Positions 49,806 through 59,459 are shown, counted from the stretch's first letter. The stretch: DNA of 64,000 nt from Psychrobacillus mangrovi (GCF_037104765.1 NZ_JBAWSY010000004.1:1-64000), one strand, 5' to 3'. Translations and numbers: made by a program. Notes: generated by a model from the letters alone, not told the origin.

Positions 49806-51404
49806 ATGTCGAAAAATTGTATAACTAACCTTAGGCATAAAGATTTTTATCCTATTAAAGGTGTGGGGTATGAAGGTTTTTTTAGAGGTTATTTCTACTA
49901 TGAAAATCAATATGTCACCCATGAAAATTTTGCGAGCCTATTTAGTAATGATGATCTTATTTCCATGGAGTTTGCTCGATGGAATGGAGAATATGCTTTA
50001 ATTTTTAAGAATGAAGATAAAACAACGCTTGTTACGGATATGAAACGATCTATTCCACTCTTTTATTCAACAGACAAAGAAGAAAACTGGATTGTTCAGG
50101 ATTTTATCGAGCCACATGCAGGTATGAAATTGAGAAAAGAGTCTGAAGAGGAATTTCTTGTAACAGGGTTTGTCTTTAGAGATAAAACCTTATTTGAAGA
50201 TTGGTATCAGGTGCCAGCAGTTTCAACTGTAACTTTGACGGACAAAGCAAAGCAAACTTATTATTATTCGTACGTGTTGGAGAAAGAGCCAGAATCCATT
50301 GATTCATTTGCAGAAGAGCTTGAACATGTGTTTCATTCATTGTTTGACGATTTGGCAAATAGATTACAAGGAAAACAAATTGTCATTCCACTAAGTGGTG
50401 GATATGATTCAAGATTAATCGCTCTTATGTTGGTGGAAAGAGGCTTGAAAGATTCTATCACTACCTTTACATATGGTAGACCCGGTAATGGAGAATCCAC
50501 AATGAGTAAGCAAATTGCGGACAGTCTTGGCCTTAAGTGGAAATACTTCGCTTATGATAAAAAGATGTGGGAAGAAATGTATCAATCACCTGATTGGAAA
50601 GACTATGTTGTGTATTCTAGTAACGGAGTTTCTGTAGCGCATCTTCAAGACTTTCCAAGTACGAAGCTTTTAGTGCAAGAGGAAAATCTAAAGGATGCCG
50701 TATTTTTACCAGGACACTCATTAGATTACTTGGCTGGTGGACATTTACCATACGAATCGATTGTTAATAAAGATTTTGAAGTAAGTGAAATTCAAACATT
50801 TATTATGAATAAGCACTTCCGATTATGGGAGCTATCAGGTGAGAAAAGCTATGCTTCGACTACTATTGGTAGAGGGCTAATAAAAGATATAGAAGTTTAC
50901 TCAAATTACACCAATGAGCGTGTCACTTCTATTATTGATGAGTGGAACTGGAGAGAAAGACAATCAAAGTTTATTATAAATTCTGTTAGAGTTTATGAAT
51001 ACTTTGGACAAGGATGGTCGCTTCCATTGTGGGATGATCGATTGATTCACTTTTTTAGCAAGATTCCTGTAGATTTAAAGTATAAAAAATATTTGTATGA
51101 TTACACATTGCATAAAATGTATCCTGATTTTTATCCGTTACCGGAAAAGCCAGGTCCTGAAAATTCAATGAGAAATAAATATGGATTACTCTACCCTTTA
51201 TTGCGTAAAATATATCGAACGAAAAATCTTTACCGAAAATATTTTGATGAACCGATGGAATGGTATGGGATTTATCCAACGTATAAAAAATACGTCAAAT
51301 CGCTAACGTTTAAAAGAGATGGTCAAAAATACGAGCACCCATACAATATTAATTCGTTTATCGTAAAAGATATGATTCAAATGATAAAGGAGATTACAAA
51401 ATGA
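49806..51404 (+). CDS. Asparagine-synthase-like amidotransferase without the N-terminal Cys nucleophile
   Basis: A 532-residue protein. Residues about 1-165 keep the outline of an Ntn glutaminase domain (RWNGEYALIF, SIPLFYSTD), but the residue after Met is Ser, not the catalytic Cys2 of AsnB. Residues about 190-440 form the synthetase domain with the PP-loop VIPLSGGYDSRLIALML. Such proteins in O-antigen and capsule clusters (for example WbmE and WbpS types) are thought to convert uronic acids to uronamides. Here the uronic acid would be ManNAc3NAcA. With no Cys2, ammonia may come from free ammonium or another donor. It overlaps the epimerase gene by 4 bp (ATGA). Alternative: amidation of another carboxylate. 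Confidence 0.85.
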   Translation: MSKNCITNLRHKDFYPIKGVGYEGFFRGYFYYENQYVTHENFASLFSNDDLISMEFARWNGEYALIFKNEDKTTLVTDMKRSIPLFYSTDKEENWIVQDFIEPHAGMKLRKESEEEFLVTGFVFRDKTLFEDWYQVPAVSTVTLTDKAKQTYYYSYVLEKEPESIDSFAEELEHVFHSLFDDLANRLQGKQIVIPLSGGYDSRLIALMLVERGLKDSITTFTYGRPGNGESTMSKQIADSLGLKWKYFAYDKKMWEEMYQSPDWKDYVVYSSNGVSVAHLQDFPSTKLLVQEENLKDAVFLPGHSLDYLAGGHLPYESIVNKDFEVSEIQTFIMNKHFRLWELSGEKSYASTTIGRGLIKDIEVYSNYTNERVTSIIDEWNWRERQSKFIINSVRVYEYFGQGWSLPLWDDRLIHFFSKIPVDLKYKKYLYDYTLHKMYPDFYPLPEKPGPENSMRNKYGLLYPLLRKIYRTKNLYRKYFDEPMEWYGIYPTYKKYVKSLTFKRDGQKYEHPYNINSFIVKDMIQMIKEITK

Positions 51405-52465
51405 AAGTTCTTACCATTTTAGGGGCAAGACCACAATTTATAAAAGCAGCTCCAGTTTCACGAGTGTTACGGGAAGAGGTAACTGAGCTAATTGTCCATA
51501 CGGGACAACATTATGATGCAAATATGTCAGACATCTTCTTTGAAGAGTTGAACATCCCTAAACCAGACTATCATTTAGGCATTGGTTCTGGAAATCATGG
51601 AAAGCAGACTGGCGAGATGCTTGCTAAAATTGAAGAAATTATTTTAACAGAAACACCGGATTTTGTACTTGTATACGGGGATACTAACTCTACACTTGCA
51701 GGTGCACTTGCTGCGGCTAAACTCCATATTCCAATTGTACATATCGAAGCAGGGCTTAGAAGCTTTAATATGAAAATGCCAGAAGAAGTAAACCGTATAT
51801 TAACTGATCATGTTTCGAGCTTACTTCTTTGCCCAACCGATACTGCTATCCAAAACTTAACAAACGAAAATATTACGAATGGCGTTTATAATATAGGTGA
51901 TGTTATGTATGACGCGGTACTATACAATAAAACACTTGCGGAATCCACATCTACTATTTTAGAACGTGAACAATTACAAGCAAAAGATTATTTACTGATT
52001 ACGATTCACCGAGCAGAAAATACGGATGATGTTGATCGTATGAAATCGATTTTAGATGCATTTAGTCAAATTCCAGACAATAAAGTTTGGCCGATTCATC
52101 CGCGCACGAAGAAAAAGCTAGAGGATTATGGTTTCCAATTGGATAAAATCCCTAACTTACAAGTAATTGAGCCGGTTGGTTATTTAGATATGCTTTCTTT
52201 AGAAATGAATGCGAAAAAAATTGTAACTGACTCTGGTGGAGTTCAAAAAGAAGCATATTTTGCTGAAGTACCTTGTGTTACAGTACGAGACCAAACTGAG
52301 TGGGTTGAAACACTAATAGAAGACGCGAATATCCTTACTGGTACAGATACAACTAAAATTGTGGAAGCTGTACAAAAGCAAGTGACTCCATCTTACACTC
52401 CTGTTTTTGGAGATGGAAAAACAGCTGAAAAAGTGTTAGCTTTGCTAAAGGAATATTTATCTTAA
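51401..52465 (+). CDS. Non-hydrolysing UDP-sugar 2-epimerase (WbpI/WecB family)
   Basis: A 354-residue enzyme that inverts C2 of a UDP-N-acetyl sugar. Family runs are ILGARPQFIKAAPVSRVLRE at the N-terminus, VHTGQHYDANMSDIFFEEL, YGDTNSTLAGALAAAKLHIP, HIEAGLRSFNMKMPEEVNR and TDSGGVQKEAYF. Its length (354) equals WbpI, which acts on UDP-GlcNAc3NAcA, whereas typical WecB/MnaA enzymes are about 375-380. Together with the other four enzymes it should give UDP-ManNAc3NAcA. A plain UDP-ManNAc role cannot be ruled out from sequence alone. Confidence 0.9.
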   Translation: MKVLTILGARPQFIKAAPVSRVLREEVTELIVHTGQHYDANMSDIFFEELNIPKPDYHLGIGSGNHGKQTGEMLAKIEEIILTETPDFVLVYGDTNSTLAGALAAAKLHIPIVHIEAGLRSFNMKMPEEVNRILTDHVSSLLLCPTDTAIQNLTNENITNGVYNIGDVMYDAVLYNKTLAESTSTILEREQLQAKDYLLITIHRAENTDDVDRMKSILDAFSQIPDNKVWPIHPRTKKKLEDYGFQLDKIPNLQVIEPVGYLDMLSLEMNAKKIVTDSGGVQKEAYFAEVPCVTVRDQTEWVETLIEDANILTGTDTTKIVEAVQKQVTPSYTPVFGDGKTAEKVLALLKEYLS

Positions 52466-52596
52466 TTCAGTAACTCAAGCTAAAGCCTCTGGAGGATACC
52501 ATCGATTTTTTAGAAGAACTTACCGAGTGAGCTCGATAAAAATCTAGGTGTGATTACGACGAGGTGTAATTGATGAAATTAAAGTAGGTGTGAGCG

Positions 52597-53985
52597 TTGT
52601 TAATTTTTAGCATATGGCTCTTTACTGTGGTGGCTTCCACATACCTTTTCCATAAGGTTTCTGGAAGCCTTTCTCTTGTAAAGCCAAATATGATTTCTAT
52701 AATATATTATTATTCATTCCTTATCTCCAGTTATATTGGCGGATTATTAATCGCATTAGGAATAGATGATTATTATATGATCAAAAGAATGGACCATGAG
52801 GAATATCGGATCATTGGATTTGTTTTATTGACGATATTAATGATTTTGTTCCCACTTACGCAGCTAGTTGTAGGGAGACTTTTTGGTTTTAATGCACCAT
52901 TAGAATTTGAACGATACCTACATGAACCCGTTCGTACAAGTGTAGATAAGAATAAGAAAATATTTCAACTCGCATTCTCTGCTCTTGCAGCAATTTCTAT
53001 TTTAGCTGTTGCTTATACATTATTAAAAACGCATTCAGTTCCTATTTTTGAGCTATTAAAGGGTAATACAGAGGATCTTGCGAAGATGCGAATAGATGCA
53101 GCAAGAGGTTTTAATGGAAATGTATATATACGAAATATCTTTGGAATTGCTTTAACGCCAATACTATCGATCATTGCATATGTATATGCAATTCAGACAA
53201 GAGAATTCTTATGGAAGACACTATTCTTTATGCTTTTCATTTCTTCTGTATTAATTACTACATATGATTTAGCAAAATCTCCCATTTTCTTTTATGTCAT
53301 CATGTTGATACTTGCGAGAGTTTATTCAAAAAGCTTAGTGCTTAATTGGAAGAAGATAAGTGGGTACCTAATAGCAGGTACAGTACTGTTAGTCGTTATG
53401 TATATTGCAATTCAAGGAGTGACAGAGGTAGAAAGCTTTTTAGCTTATAATACTGGTCCAATCGGAAGAATTATTTTGGCACAAATTTCACCGTTCTTTT
53501 TGCATATAGATACATTCTCTCACTCAATATCTTTATTAGAAGCAAAAGGGCTGCCTTCTTTTATTATTGGCTTTTTTGATATGGAACAAGTTCGTTCTGG
53601 TCGAATGATGATGGAAAATGTTTTTCCAGAGAACGTGGATAAAGGAACAGGAGGAGTATTAAATACAATATTCCTTGGAGAAGCTTTTGCTACTTACGGG
53701 TATTTTGGAGTTATTGCTGCAATTATTTACGTTGCTGCAATCATACAAATTATTTATATGCTCTTTATGCGACTACGAAAAACACCAGTAGTTATCGCGT
53801 TATTTGTATATTTTACGATTAATATACCAAGAACACTTGTTGGTGGGGTTTCCGATTTCTTGTTTAATCCTATTTGGGTTATGACGACAGTCGTTTTAGC
53901 TGGATTATATATTTTAGAGCAGTACTTTATGGTTATATGGAGTTTTCTAATGAGTAAAGTGATGAAGAAAAGAGTGAAGGCATGA
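52597..53985 (+). CDS. O-antigen/repeat-unit polymerase (Wzy-like)
   Basis: A 462-residue membrane protein with about 11-12 hydrophobic segments and a large extracytoplasmic loop (about 285-360) with conserved polar residues, as in Wzy proteins. Sequence conservation in the family is low, so the call rests on topology, the GGVLNTIFLGEAFATYGYFG run and the position between flippase and glycosyltransferases. The start is TTG at 52597 with AGGTG 7 nt upstream. It overlaps the next gene by 4 bp (ATGA). Confidence 0.82.
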   Translation: MLIFSIWLFTVVASTYLFHKVSGSLSLVKPNMISIIYYYSFLISSYIGGLLIALGIDDYYMIKRMDHEEYRIIGFVLLTILMILFPLTQLVVGRLFGFNAPLEFERYLHEPVRTSVDKNKKIFQLAFSALAAISILAVAYTLLKTHSVPIFELLKGNTEDLAKMRIDAARGFNGNVYIRNIFGIALTPILSIIAYVYAIQTREFLWKTLFFMLFISSVLITTYDLAKSPIFFYVIMLILARVYSKSLVLNWKKISGYLIAGTVLLVVMYIAIQGVTEVESFLAYNTGPIGRIILAQISPFFLHIDTFSHSISLLEAKGLPSFIIGFFDMEQVRSGRMMMENVFPENVDKGTGGVLNTIFLGEAFATYGYFGVIAAIIYVAAIIQIIYMLFMRLRKTPVVIALFVYFTINIPRTLVGGVSDFLFNPIWVMTTVVLAGLYILEQYFMVIWSFLMSKVMKKRVKA

Positions 53986-55097
53986 AGAATATAATCATTT
54001 ATTATCCTTTTACAGTCGCTTCCAATCCTAAAAGTGGCTCTGCGATACGTCCAGTAGAAATGATGAAGGCTTTTGAAGTATATGCTGAAAAGTATGGACT
54101 TGAAATGATCGTTATATCTGGTACTAGTAAAGAAAGACGTGTACTTTGGAACAAGATTGTAGAAGAGAAAAAACACGAGCAAACATTGTTTTGTTATTCT
54201 GAAAATCAAACAATTCCTCTTTGGCTAACCGATCCTGGTCATAAACCACAGGATTGGAAAATTGATAAAGATGTATTTCAAACATTAAAGAAACTTAATG
54301 CCCCGATTGGCGTATTTTATCGAGATGTCTATTGGAAGTTTGACGAGCTCTATTCTTTAAAAGGTTTGAAAAAATTCGTCATGCAAACTATTTATAAAAT
54401 AGAAGAAAAGTTTTACGAAAAATATGTGCATACAATCTTTTTACCAAGCGATGCGATGGGGCAATATGTAAATATACACACTGAAAAAATGGCACTTCCG
54501 CCAGGTGGACGTTATGCAAATATGCGTGTAAATACAAATGAGATTCAACAACCGTTTAAGGGAATTTATGTTGGTGGGATTAACAATGATGATTATGGAT
54601 TGCCTACTCTCGTGGCGGCTTATGAGTTATTAAATAAAGACAGTATTTTAGGTGAACTAGTTATTGTTTGTCGTGAAGATGAATTTAACCAATTAAGTAA
54701 AGAAGATAAAAAAAAGATAAATAAAGATTATATTTTGTTGAAGCATGTTAGTGGGGCAGAGCTACAACAAGTATATGAAGAAGTAGATTTTGCCTTTATT
54801 CCACGAAAAAGATCGGTCTACAATGATTTTGCAGTTCCAATTAAGCTTGTGGAATATTTAACAGCAGGCCTACCAATTATCGCAACAAACTGTTCCGCAC
54901 AAGAGGATTTTATCCAGTCTGGTCCTTATGGAGTTATTACAACTGACGATGCAGAAGGACTTGTAAAAGGAATGCAATCAATCAAGCCACATTTTGCAAC
55001 ATATAAAAGAAATATTCAACAATCATTTTTACAGAAGCATGCATGGAATGAACGTGCCGAACAAGCGGCGCATGCGCTTATAGGAGGCATAAAATGA
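53982..55097 (+). CDS. Glycosyltransferase, GT-B fold (GT4-like), first of three
   Basis: A 371-residue cytoplasmic transferase. The N-terminal half (NIIIYYPFTVASNPKSGSAIRPVEMM) is divergent. The C-terminal nucleotide-sugar half has KGIYVGGINNDDYGLPTLVA near 194-213 and VPIKLVEYLTAGLPIIATNCSAQEDF near 285-310, with the conserved Glu-containing loop. Donor and acceptor cannot be read from sequence; the cluster offers UDP-ManNAc3NAcA, UDP-Glc and UDP-GlcNAc. ATGA overlaps link it to both neighbours. Confidence 0.85.
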   Translation: MKNIIIYYPFTVASNPKSGSAIRPVEMMKAFEVYAEKYGLEMIVISGTSKERRVLWNKIVEEKKHEQTLFCYSENQTIPLWLTDPGHKPQDWKIDKDVFQTLKKLNAPIGVFYRDVYWKFDELYSLKGLKKFVMQTIYKIEEKFYEKYVHTIFLPSDAMGQYVNIHTEKMALPPGGRYANMRVNTNEIQQPFKGIYVGGINNDDYGLPTLVAAYELLNKDSILGELVIVCREDEFNQLSKEDKKKINKDYILLKHVSGAELQQVYEEVDFAFIPRKRSVYNDFAVPIKLVEYLTAGLPIIATNCSAQEDFIQSGPYGVITTDDAEGLVKGMQSIKPHFATYKRNIQQSFLQKHAWNERAEQAAHALIGGIK

Positions 55098-56158
55098 AAA
55101 TAGCATTATTAGCTCCAAGTAGATCTATTCATACGCAAAAGTGGGCTTTGTTTTATCAATCACAAGGCATAGAAGTAAAAGTATATACGTTTAAAGATCA
55201 TTACTCTGATGCCAATGCTAAATTAGTACCTACTGAGATTTTACCAAAAGTATTGCCAGGTAAAGCTTCCTATTTAGCGGCAGCACCTGCTTTAAAAAAG
55301 ATGCTAAATGATTGGAAACCTGATATTTTACATTCACACTTTGTATCAAGCTATGGCTTATTAGGTGCGATGGTTAATTATAAAAAGTATTTTGTTTCCG
55401 TATGGGGAAAAGATATTTTTGTGTTCCCTAAAAAAGGCAAACTAAATAAAATGCTAATCGAATTTACGTTAAGTAAAGCAACTGCGATTTGTTCTACTAG
55501 TCATGTTATGGCGAAAGAAACTAATCTATACACAAATCGTCCAGTAGAAGTAACTCCTTTTGGTGTAGATATTGAACAATTTTACCCTTCTGATGAACTT
55601 GCTGAAACAGACGAAAAAGTTATCGTTGGGACAGTTAAAGCTCTTGAAGACAAATACGGTATTGCCGATTTAGTTAGAGGCTTTGCATTGTTCCATAAGG
55701 AATTTCCGAATTCTGAGCTTATTATTACAGGTGATGGCCCACAAAGAGCTGAATATGAGCAAATTGCAAAAGATTTAGGTATCGATGAGGTTACAACCTT
55801 CACTGGTAGAGTACCGAATACCGAAGTACCTAATGTCATTCGTAAAATGTCCATTTTTGCTGTTCCTTCTACCGAGGATAGTGAAAGTTTCGGTGTAGCT
55901 GCAGTTGAAGCAATGGCTTGTGGTGTCCCGGTTGTCGTTTCCAACGTAGGCGGCTTGCCAGAAGTAGTCGTACAAGACGTAACTGGCATTGTAACCGATA
56001 AAAACAGTCCAGATCAGCTAGCCGCGGCATTTAAAAAGTTAGCTAGAAATAGTGATTTGAGAGCTGCTATGGGAAAAGCTGGAGTGGAACATGTGAAGGA
56101 GCATTATAGCTGGATCGATAATGCGCATTATATGCTTTCTTTATATAAAAAATATTGA
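55094..56158 (+). CDS. Glycosyltransferase family 4, second of three
   Basis: A 354-residue GT-B retaining transferase. It starts KIALLAPSRSIHTQKWALFY. The acceptor half has HSHFVSSYGLLGAMV and VSVWGKDIF; the donor half has VGTVKALEDKYGIADLVRGF, GDGPQRAEYEQIA and the E-x7-E run SEDSESFGVAAVEAMACGVPVVV with GGLPEVV. Specificity is not predictable. It overlaps the upstream GT gene by 4 bp; galU follows after 47 nt. Confidence 0.92.
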   Translation: MKIALLAPSRSIHTQKWALFYQSQGIEVKVYTFKDHYSDANAKLVPTEILPKVLPGKASYLAAAPALKKMLNDWKPDILHSHFVSSYGLLGAMVNYKKYFVSVWGKDIFVFPKKGKLNKMLIEFTLSKATAICSTSHVMAKETNLYTNRPVEVTPFGVDIEQFYPSDELAETDEKVIVGTVKALEDKYGIADLVRGFALFHKEFPNSELIITGDGPQRAEYEQIAKDLGIDEVTTFTGRVPNTEVPNVIRKMSIFAVPSTEDSESFGVAAVEAMACGVPVVVSNVGGLPEVVVQDVTGIVTDKNSPDQLAAAFKKLARNSDLRAAMGKAGVEHVKEHYSWIDNAHYMLSLYKKY

Positions 56159-56205
56159 TCTGTTGTTGTTTCAATACTGACTGATAAATGAAAAGGGGAA
56201 TGAAC

Positions 56206-57069
56206 ATGATTAAAAAAGCGGTTATTCCTGCAGCAGGATTTGGAACTCGTTTCCTTCCTGCAACAAAAGCATTGCCAAAAGAAATGCTACCAATTGTAGA
56301 TAAACCAAATTTACAATATATTATTGAAGAAGCAATTGCTTCTGGTATTGAAGATATAATTATTGTGACAGGTCGCAATAAAAAATCGATGGAAGATCAT
56401 TTTGACAAATCGATAGAATTGGAATTACTATTGAAAAAAACAGGTAAACTAGAGTTACTTGAAACAGTAGAAAACATTTCTAACTTAGTGGATATTCATT
56501 ATATGCGCCAAAAAGAACCACTTGGTTTAGGACATGCTATTCTTTGCACGAAAAAGTTTATCGGTAATGAACCATTTGCTGTATTACTTCCTGATGACAT
56601 TATTGATGCAGAAGTTCCTGCATTAAAACAAATGATTAATAAGTATGAACAGGTAGAAAGCAGTATTCTTGGTGTTAATGAAGTGCCTACAGAAGACGTC
56701 AATAAATACGGAATTGTAGATTATAGTGAAGCAGAAAATGATTTATTTTCAGTGAAACGATTAGTGGAAAAACCTTCTATCGAAAATGCTCCATCCAACC
56801 AAGCAATTGTAGGACGTTATATTTTAACACCTGGTATTTTTGATGAGTTGGAAAAAGTACAACCAGATGCTAAGGGTGAAATTCAGTTAACCGATGCAAT
56901 TGATTCCTTACTAAAAAAAGAATCTATTTACTCTTACATATTCGAAGGAAAACGATATGACGTTGGAGACAAATTCGGTTTTTTACAAGCAACTTTTGAC
57001 TTTGCATTGAAGCGTGACGATTTAAAAGAACCGTTACTTGCTTATTTGAAGAATAAATTGAAAGAATAA
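56206..57069 (+). CDS. galU: UTP-glucose-1-phosphate uridylyltransferase
   Basis: A 287-residue enzyme making UDP-glucose from UTP and glucose-1-phosphate. The signature IPAAGFGTRFLPATKALPKEMLPIVDKP lies at residues about 6-33, with QKEPLGLGHAIL, VLLPDDII and GEIQLTDAID. Length is typical. The ATG at 56206 follows AAAAGGGGAATG; an in-frame ATG at 56188 lacks a ribosome site. Its place between glycosyltransferases suggests that glucose (or a derived sugar) is part of the polymer. Confidence 0.96.
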   Translation: MIKKAVIPAAGFGTRFLPATKALPKEMLPIVDKPNLQYIIEEAIASGIEDIIIVTGRNKKSMEDHFDKSIELELLLKKTGKLELLETVENISNLVDIHYMRQKEPLGLGHAILCTKKFIGNEPFAVLLPDDIIDAEVPALKQMINKYEQVESSILGVNEVPTEDVNKYGIVDYSEAENDLFSVKRLVEKPSIENAPSNQAIVGRYILTPGIFDELEKVQPDAKGEIQLTDAIDSLLKKESIYSYIFEGKRYDVGDKFGFLQATFDFALKRDDLKEPLLAYLKNKLKE

Positions 57070-57082
57070 AACGGTGATATCT

Positions 57083-58300
57083 ATGCGTATTGTATATTTG
57101 TGTCAACACTTTCCACCTGAAACAGGTGCTCCGCAAATCCGTGTATATGAGGTAAGTAAAGAACTGCTAGCTCAAGGGCATGATATTCAAGTAGTTACTG
57201 CTTTTCCGCATCATCCACACGGTATAATTCCGGATGAATATAAAGGAAAAAAATATGAATTTGAAAAATGGGACGGTATTCCGGTTCACCGTACATGGAT
57301 TTATCCATCTAAAAAGGGAACATTTTGGAAGCGTTTAGTTTCTTATTTTTCATTTACATTTAGCTCTTTTTACGGTTTAATGAAAGCTGGAAAAGTAGAT
57401 GTCATTATAGTAAACTCACCTCCCATCTTTTTAGGCTTGACTGGTTTATTGAGTGCGAAACTAAAAGGTGCGAAGTTTGTATTTAATGTGGCGGATGTTT
57501 GGCCAGAATCTGCTGTGAAGCTAGGACTGGTTAAAAACAAGTTTTTTATTAAACTTGCTGAAATTTTAGAATCCTTTCTTTACAAACATTCCTGGAAAAT
57601 TGCAACTGCAACAGATGGAATAAAATCCTATATTATTAATCATTCACAACCGGCGGATAAAGTGTTTGTATTGCCAAATGGAGTAAATACAAAATTTTTC
57701 CAACCTGCCGAAAGAGATGCGGACTATGTTGAAAAGTTCAATTTACAAGATAAATTTGTATTTTCATATGGTGGAAACTTAGGGTATGCTCAAGGGCTAG
57801 AGTTTATTTTATATGCTGCCAAAAAAATGCAAGATATTTCTCCAGACGTTCATTTCTTAATTGCAGGAGCTGGTCCTGAGGAAGAAGAGCTACATCAACT
57901 AAAAGAAGAACTTGGTCTTATGAATATGACATTTTTAGGCCATCTTCCTTTAAAAGAAATGCCAAAATTGTTTTCTGTTACAGATGTTAGCATTGTACCT
58001 TTAAGAGATTTAGAATTGTTCGAAGGTGCTCGCCCATCTAAAATTTTCCCTGCCGCTTCATCAGGAGTACCTGTACTGTATTGTGGAAAAGGAGAAAGTG
58101 CAGAAATCATTACTAAAAACGGGATAGGCTTAGTTGCTATGCCTGAAAACGTCGAATCTATTGCTAGTACGATGTTTGATTTTGTCGAATTAAATGAAGA
58201 AGAAAGAAGGGAAATGCAGGAGAACGGTCGGAAACTAGCAATTAATGAATATAGCTGGTCATCTATTGTCAAAGATCTTTTGCACAACCTTACGAAATAG
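57083..58300 (+). CDS. Glycosyltransferase family 4, WbuB-like, third of three
   Basis: A 405-residue GT-B transferase. The N-terminal MRIVYLCQHFPPETGAPQIR and VVTAFPHHPHG, then KVDVIIVNSPPIFLGLTG and FNVADVWPESAVKLG, are typical of WbuB/ExpE7-type transferases, which often add an amino or uronic sugar to the lipid-linked first sugar. The donor half has SYGGNLGYAQGLEF and PSKIFPAASSGVPVLYCGKGE. The ATG at 57083 is preferred to an in-frame GTG at 57074; neither has a strong ribosome site. It is the last sugar-assembly gene before the LCP ligase. Confidence 0.9.
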   Translation: MRIVYLCQHFPPETGAPQIRVYEVSKELLAQGHDIQVVTAFPHHPHGIIPDEYKGKKYEFEKWDGIPVHRTWIYPSKKGTFWKRLVSYFSFTFSSFYGLMKAGKVDVIIVNSPPIFLGLTGLLSAKLKGAKFVFNVADVWPESAVKLGLVKNKFFIKLAEILESFLYKHSWKIATATDGIKSYIINHSQPADKVFVLPNGVNTKFFQPAERDADYVEKFNLQDKFVFSYGGNLGYAQGLEFILYAAKKMQDISPDVHFLIAGAGPEEEELHQLKEELGLMNMTFLGHLPLKEMPKLFSVTDVSIVPLRDLELFEGARPSKIFPAASSGVPVLYCGKGESAEIITKNGIGLVAMPENVESIASTMFDFVELNEEERREMQENGRKLAINEYSWSSIVKDLLHNLTK

Positions 58301-58382
58301 TAATAGTCTTTTCATATACATGCAGAAGAAATTTATGTATAATTGGTTAGATTATATTTTATAAGTAAAGTAGGGAAAGAAA

Positions 58383-59423
58383 ATGGCTACTTCACGTCGG
58401 ACAAAGCGTAAATCAAAGACCAAAAGAAAAATTTTATATACAGTATTAACCGTGTGCATGCTATTGTTTTCTGCAGTCATCGTTTTTGCAACTAATCTAT
58501 CTCTCGAGACAAAAAATGCAACCTCTAAAATGTATGAACCTCTTGATAGTGAAGTAACAAAAAATGATTCGACAAAGAAATATGAAAATGCGAAAGCCGA
58601 AGACTCCGCTTTCACAATTTTATTAGCAGGGATTGAAAATCAAGAAGGTGCAAGATATGGTCGTTCAGATGTACTAATTGTCGCAACTATCAATCCAAAA
58701 ACCGAAAAAATATCCATGGTTAGCCTTCCTCGAGATATGAAAGTTTATATTCCCGATCTTGGCTACAAGGATAAAATAAATCATTCATATGCGAATGGTG
58801 GTATTAACTATACAGTTAATACAATAGAAGAATTACTAGATATTCCTATTGATTATTATGTTTCTACTGATTTCCAAGGGTTTGAAGATATCGTTGATAC
58901 TGTAGGTGGAGTAGATGTAGATGTTCCATTTACTTTTAAAGCTCAGCTTACAGGTAGTTTAAAATGGAAGTCATACACGGAAGGCCCAATGTTTTTAAAT
59001 GGAAATGAAGCGCTTGCTTATGTTCGTATGCGTAAAAGTGATCCTCAAGGTGATATGGGACGTAATCTTCGTCAGAAACAGGTCATTGAAGAGGTCATTA
59101 ACAAAGCCACAAGCGTAAGTAATATTACAAAAATTGACGACATGATTGCTGATGTCGGAAATAACGTAAAGACAAATATTCCAACTTCTGAATACTTCGG
59201 TCTAATTAAAATGTATCAAAAGATTAAGTCTTCCCCAATTGAGCAGCTTCAAATTGAAGGCGATAACGATACAAGTAGTGGCTCTTATTATTACATTCCG
59301 AGAGAAGATTCTCTGGAAGAGGTAAGAAGCCGACTTAAACTTAACTTAGATGACTTTGGACAAAAAGCATCAAGCGAAACGAAAATAACAACGCAAGTAA
59401 ATGATTTATCAATAGGCAAGTGA
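58383..59423 (+). CDS. LytR-CpsA-Psr (LCP) family wall glycopolymer ligase
   Basis: A 346-residue membrane-anchored ligase. The basic N-terminus (RRTKRKSKTKRK) is followed by one membrane segment (about 17-37), then the LCP domain (about 75-230): LLAGIENQEGARYGRSDVLI, VSLPRDMKVYIPDLG, KINHSYANGG and ALAYVRMRKSDPQGDMGRNLRQKQVI. As the terminal gene of the cluster it should attach the polymer to peptidoglycan. It is a paralog of the LCP protein at 31869-32777. The ATG follows AGGGAAAGAAA. Confidence 0.93.
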   Translation: MATSRRTKRKSKTKRKILYTVLTVCMLLFSAVIVFATNLSLETKNATSKMYEPLDSEVTKNDSTKKYENAKAEDSAFTILLAGIENQEGARYGRSDVLIVATINPKTEKISMVSLPRDMKVYIPDLGYKDKINHSYANGGINYTVNTIEELLDIPIDYYVSTDFQGFEDIVDTVGGVDVDVPFTFKAQLTGSLKWKSYTEGPMFLNGNEALAYVRMRKSDPQGDMGRNLRQKQVIEEVINKATSVSNITKIDDMIADVGNNVKTNIPTSEYFGLIKMYQKIKSSPIEQLQIEGDNDTSSGSYYYIPREDSLEEVRSRLKLNLDDFGQKASSETKITTQVNDLSIGK

Positions 59424-59459
59424 AACGAGTCGGTCGTAATGGCCACTCGTTTTTTTTGT
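59423..59459 (+). terminator. Terminator of the polysaccharide cluster
   Basis: Stem AAACGAGT / ACTCGTTT with an inner GGTC...GGCC-type pairing, followed by eight or more T. Confidence 0.88.
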
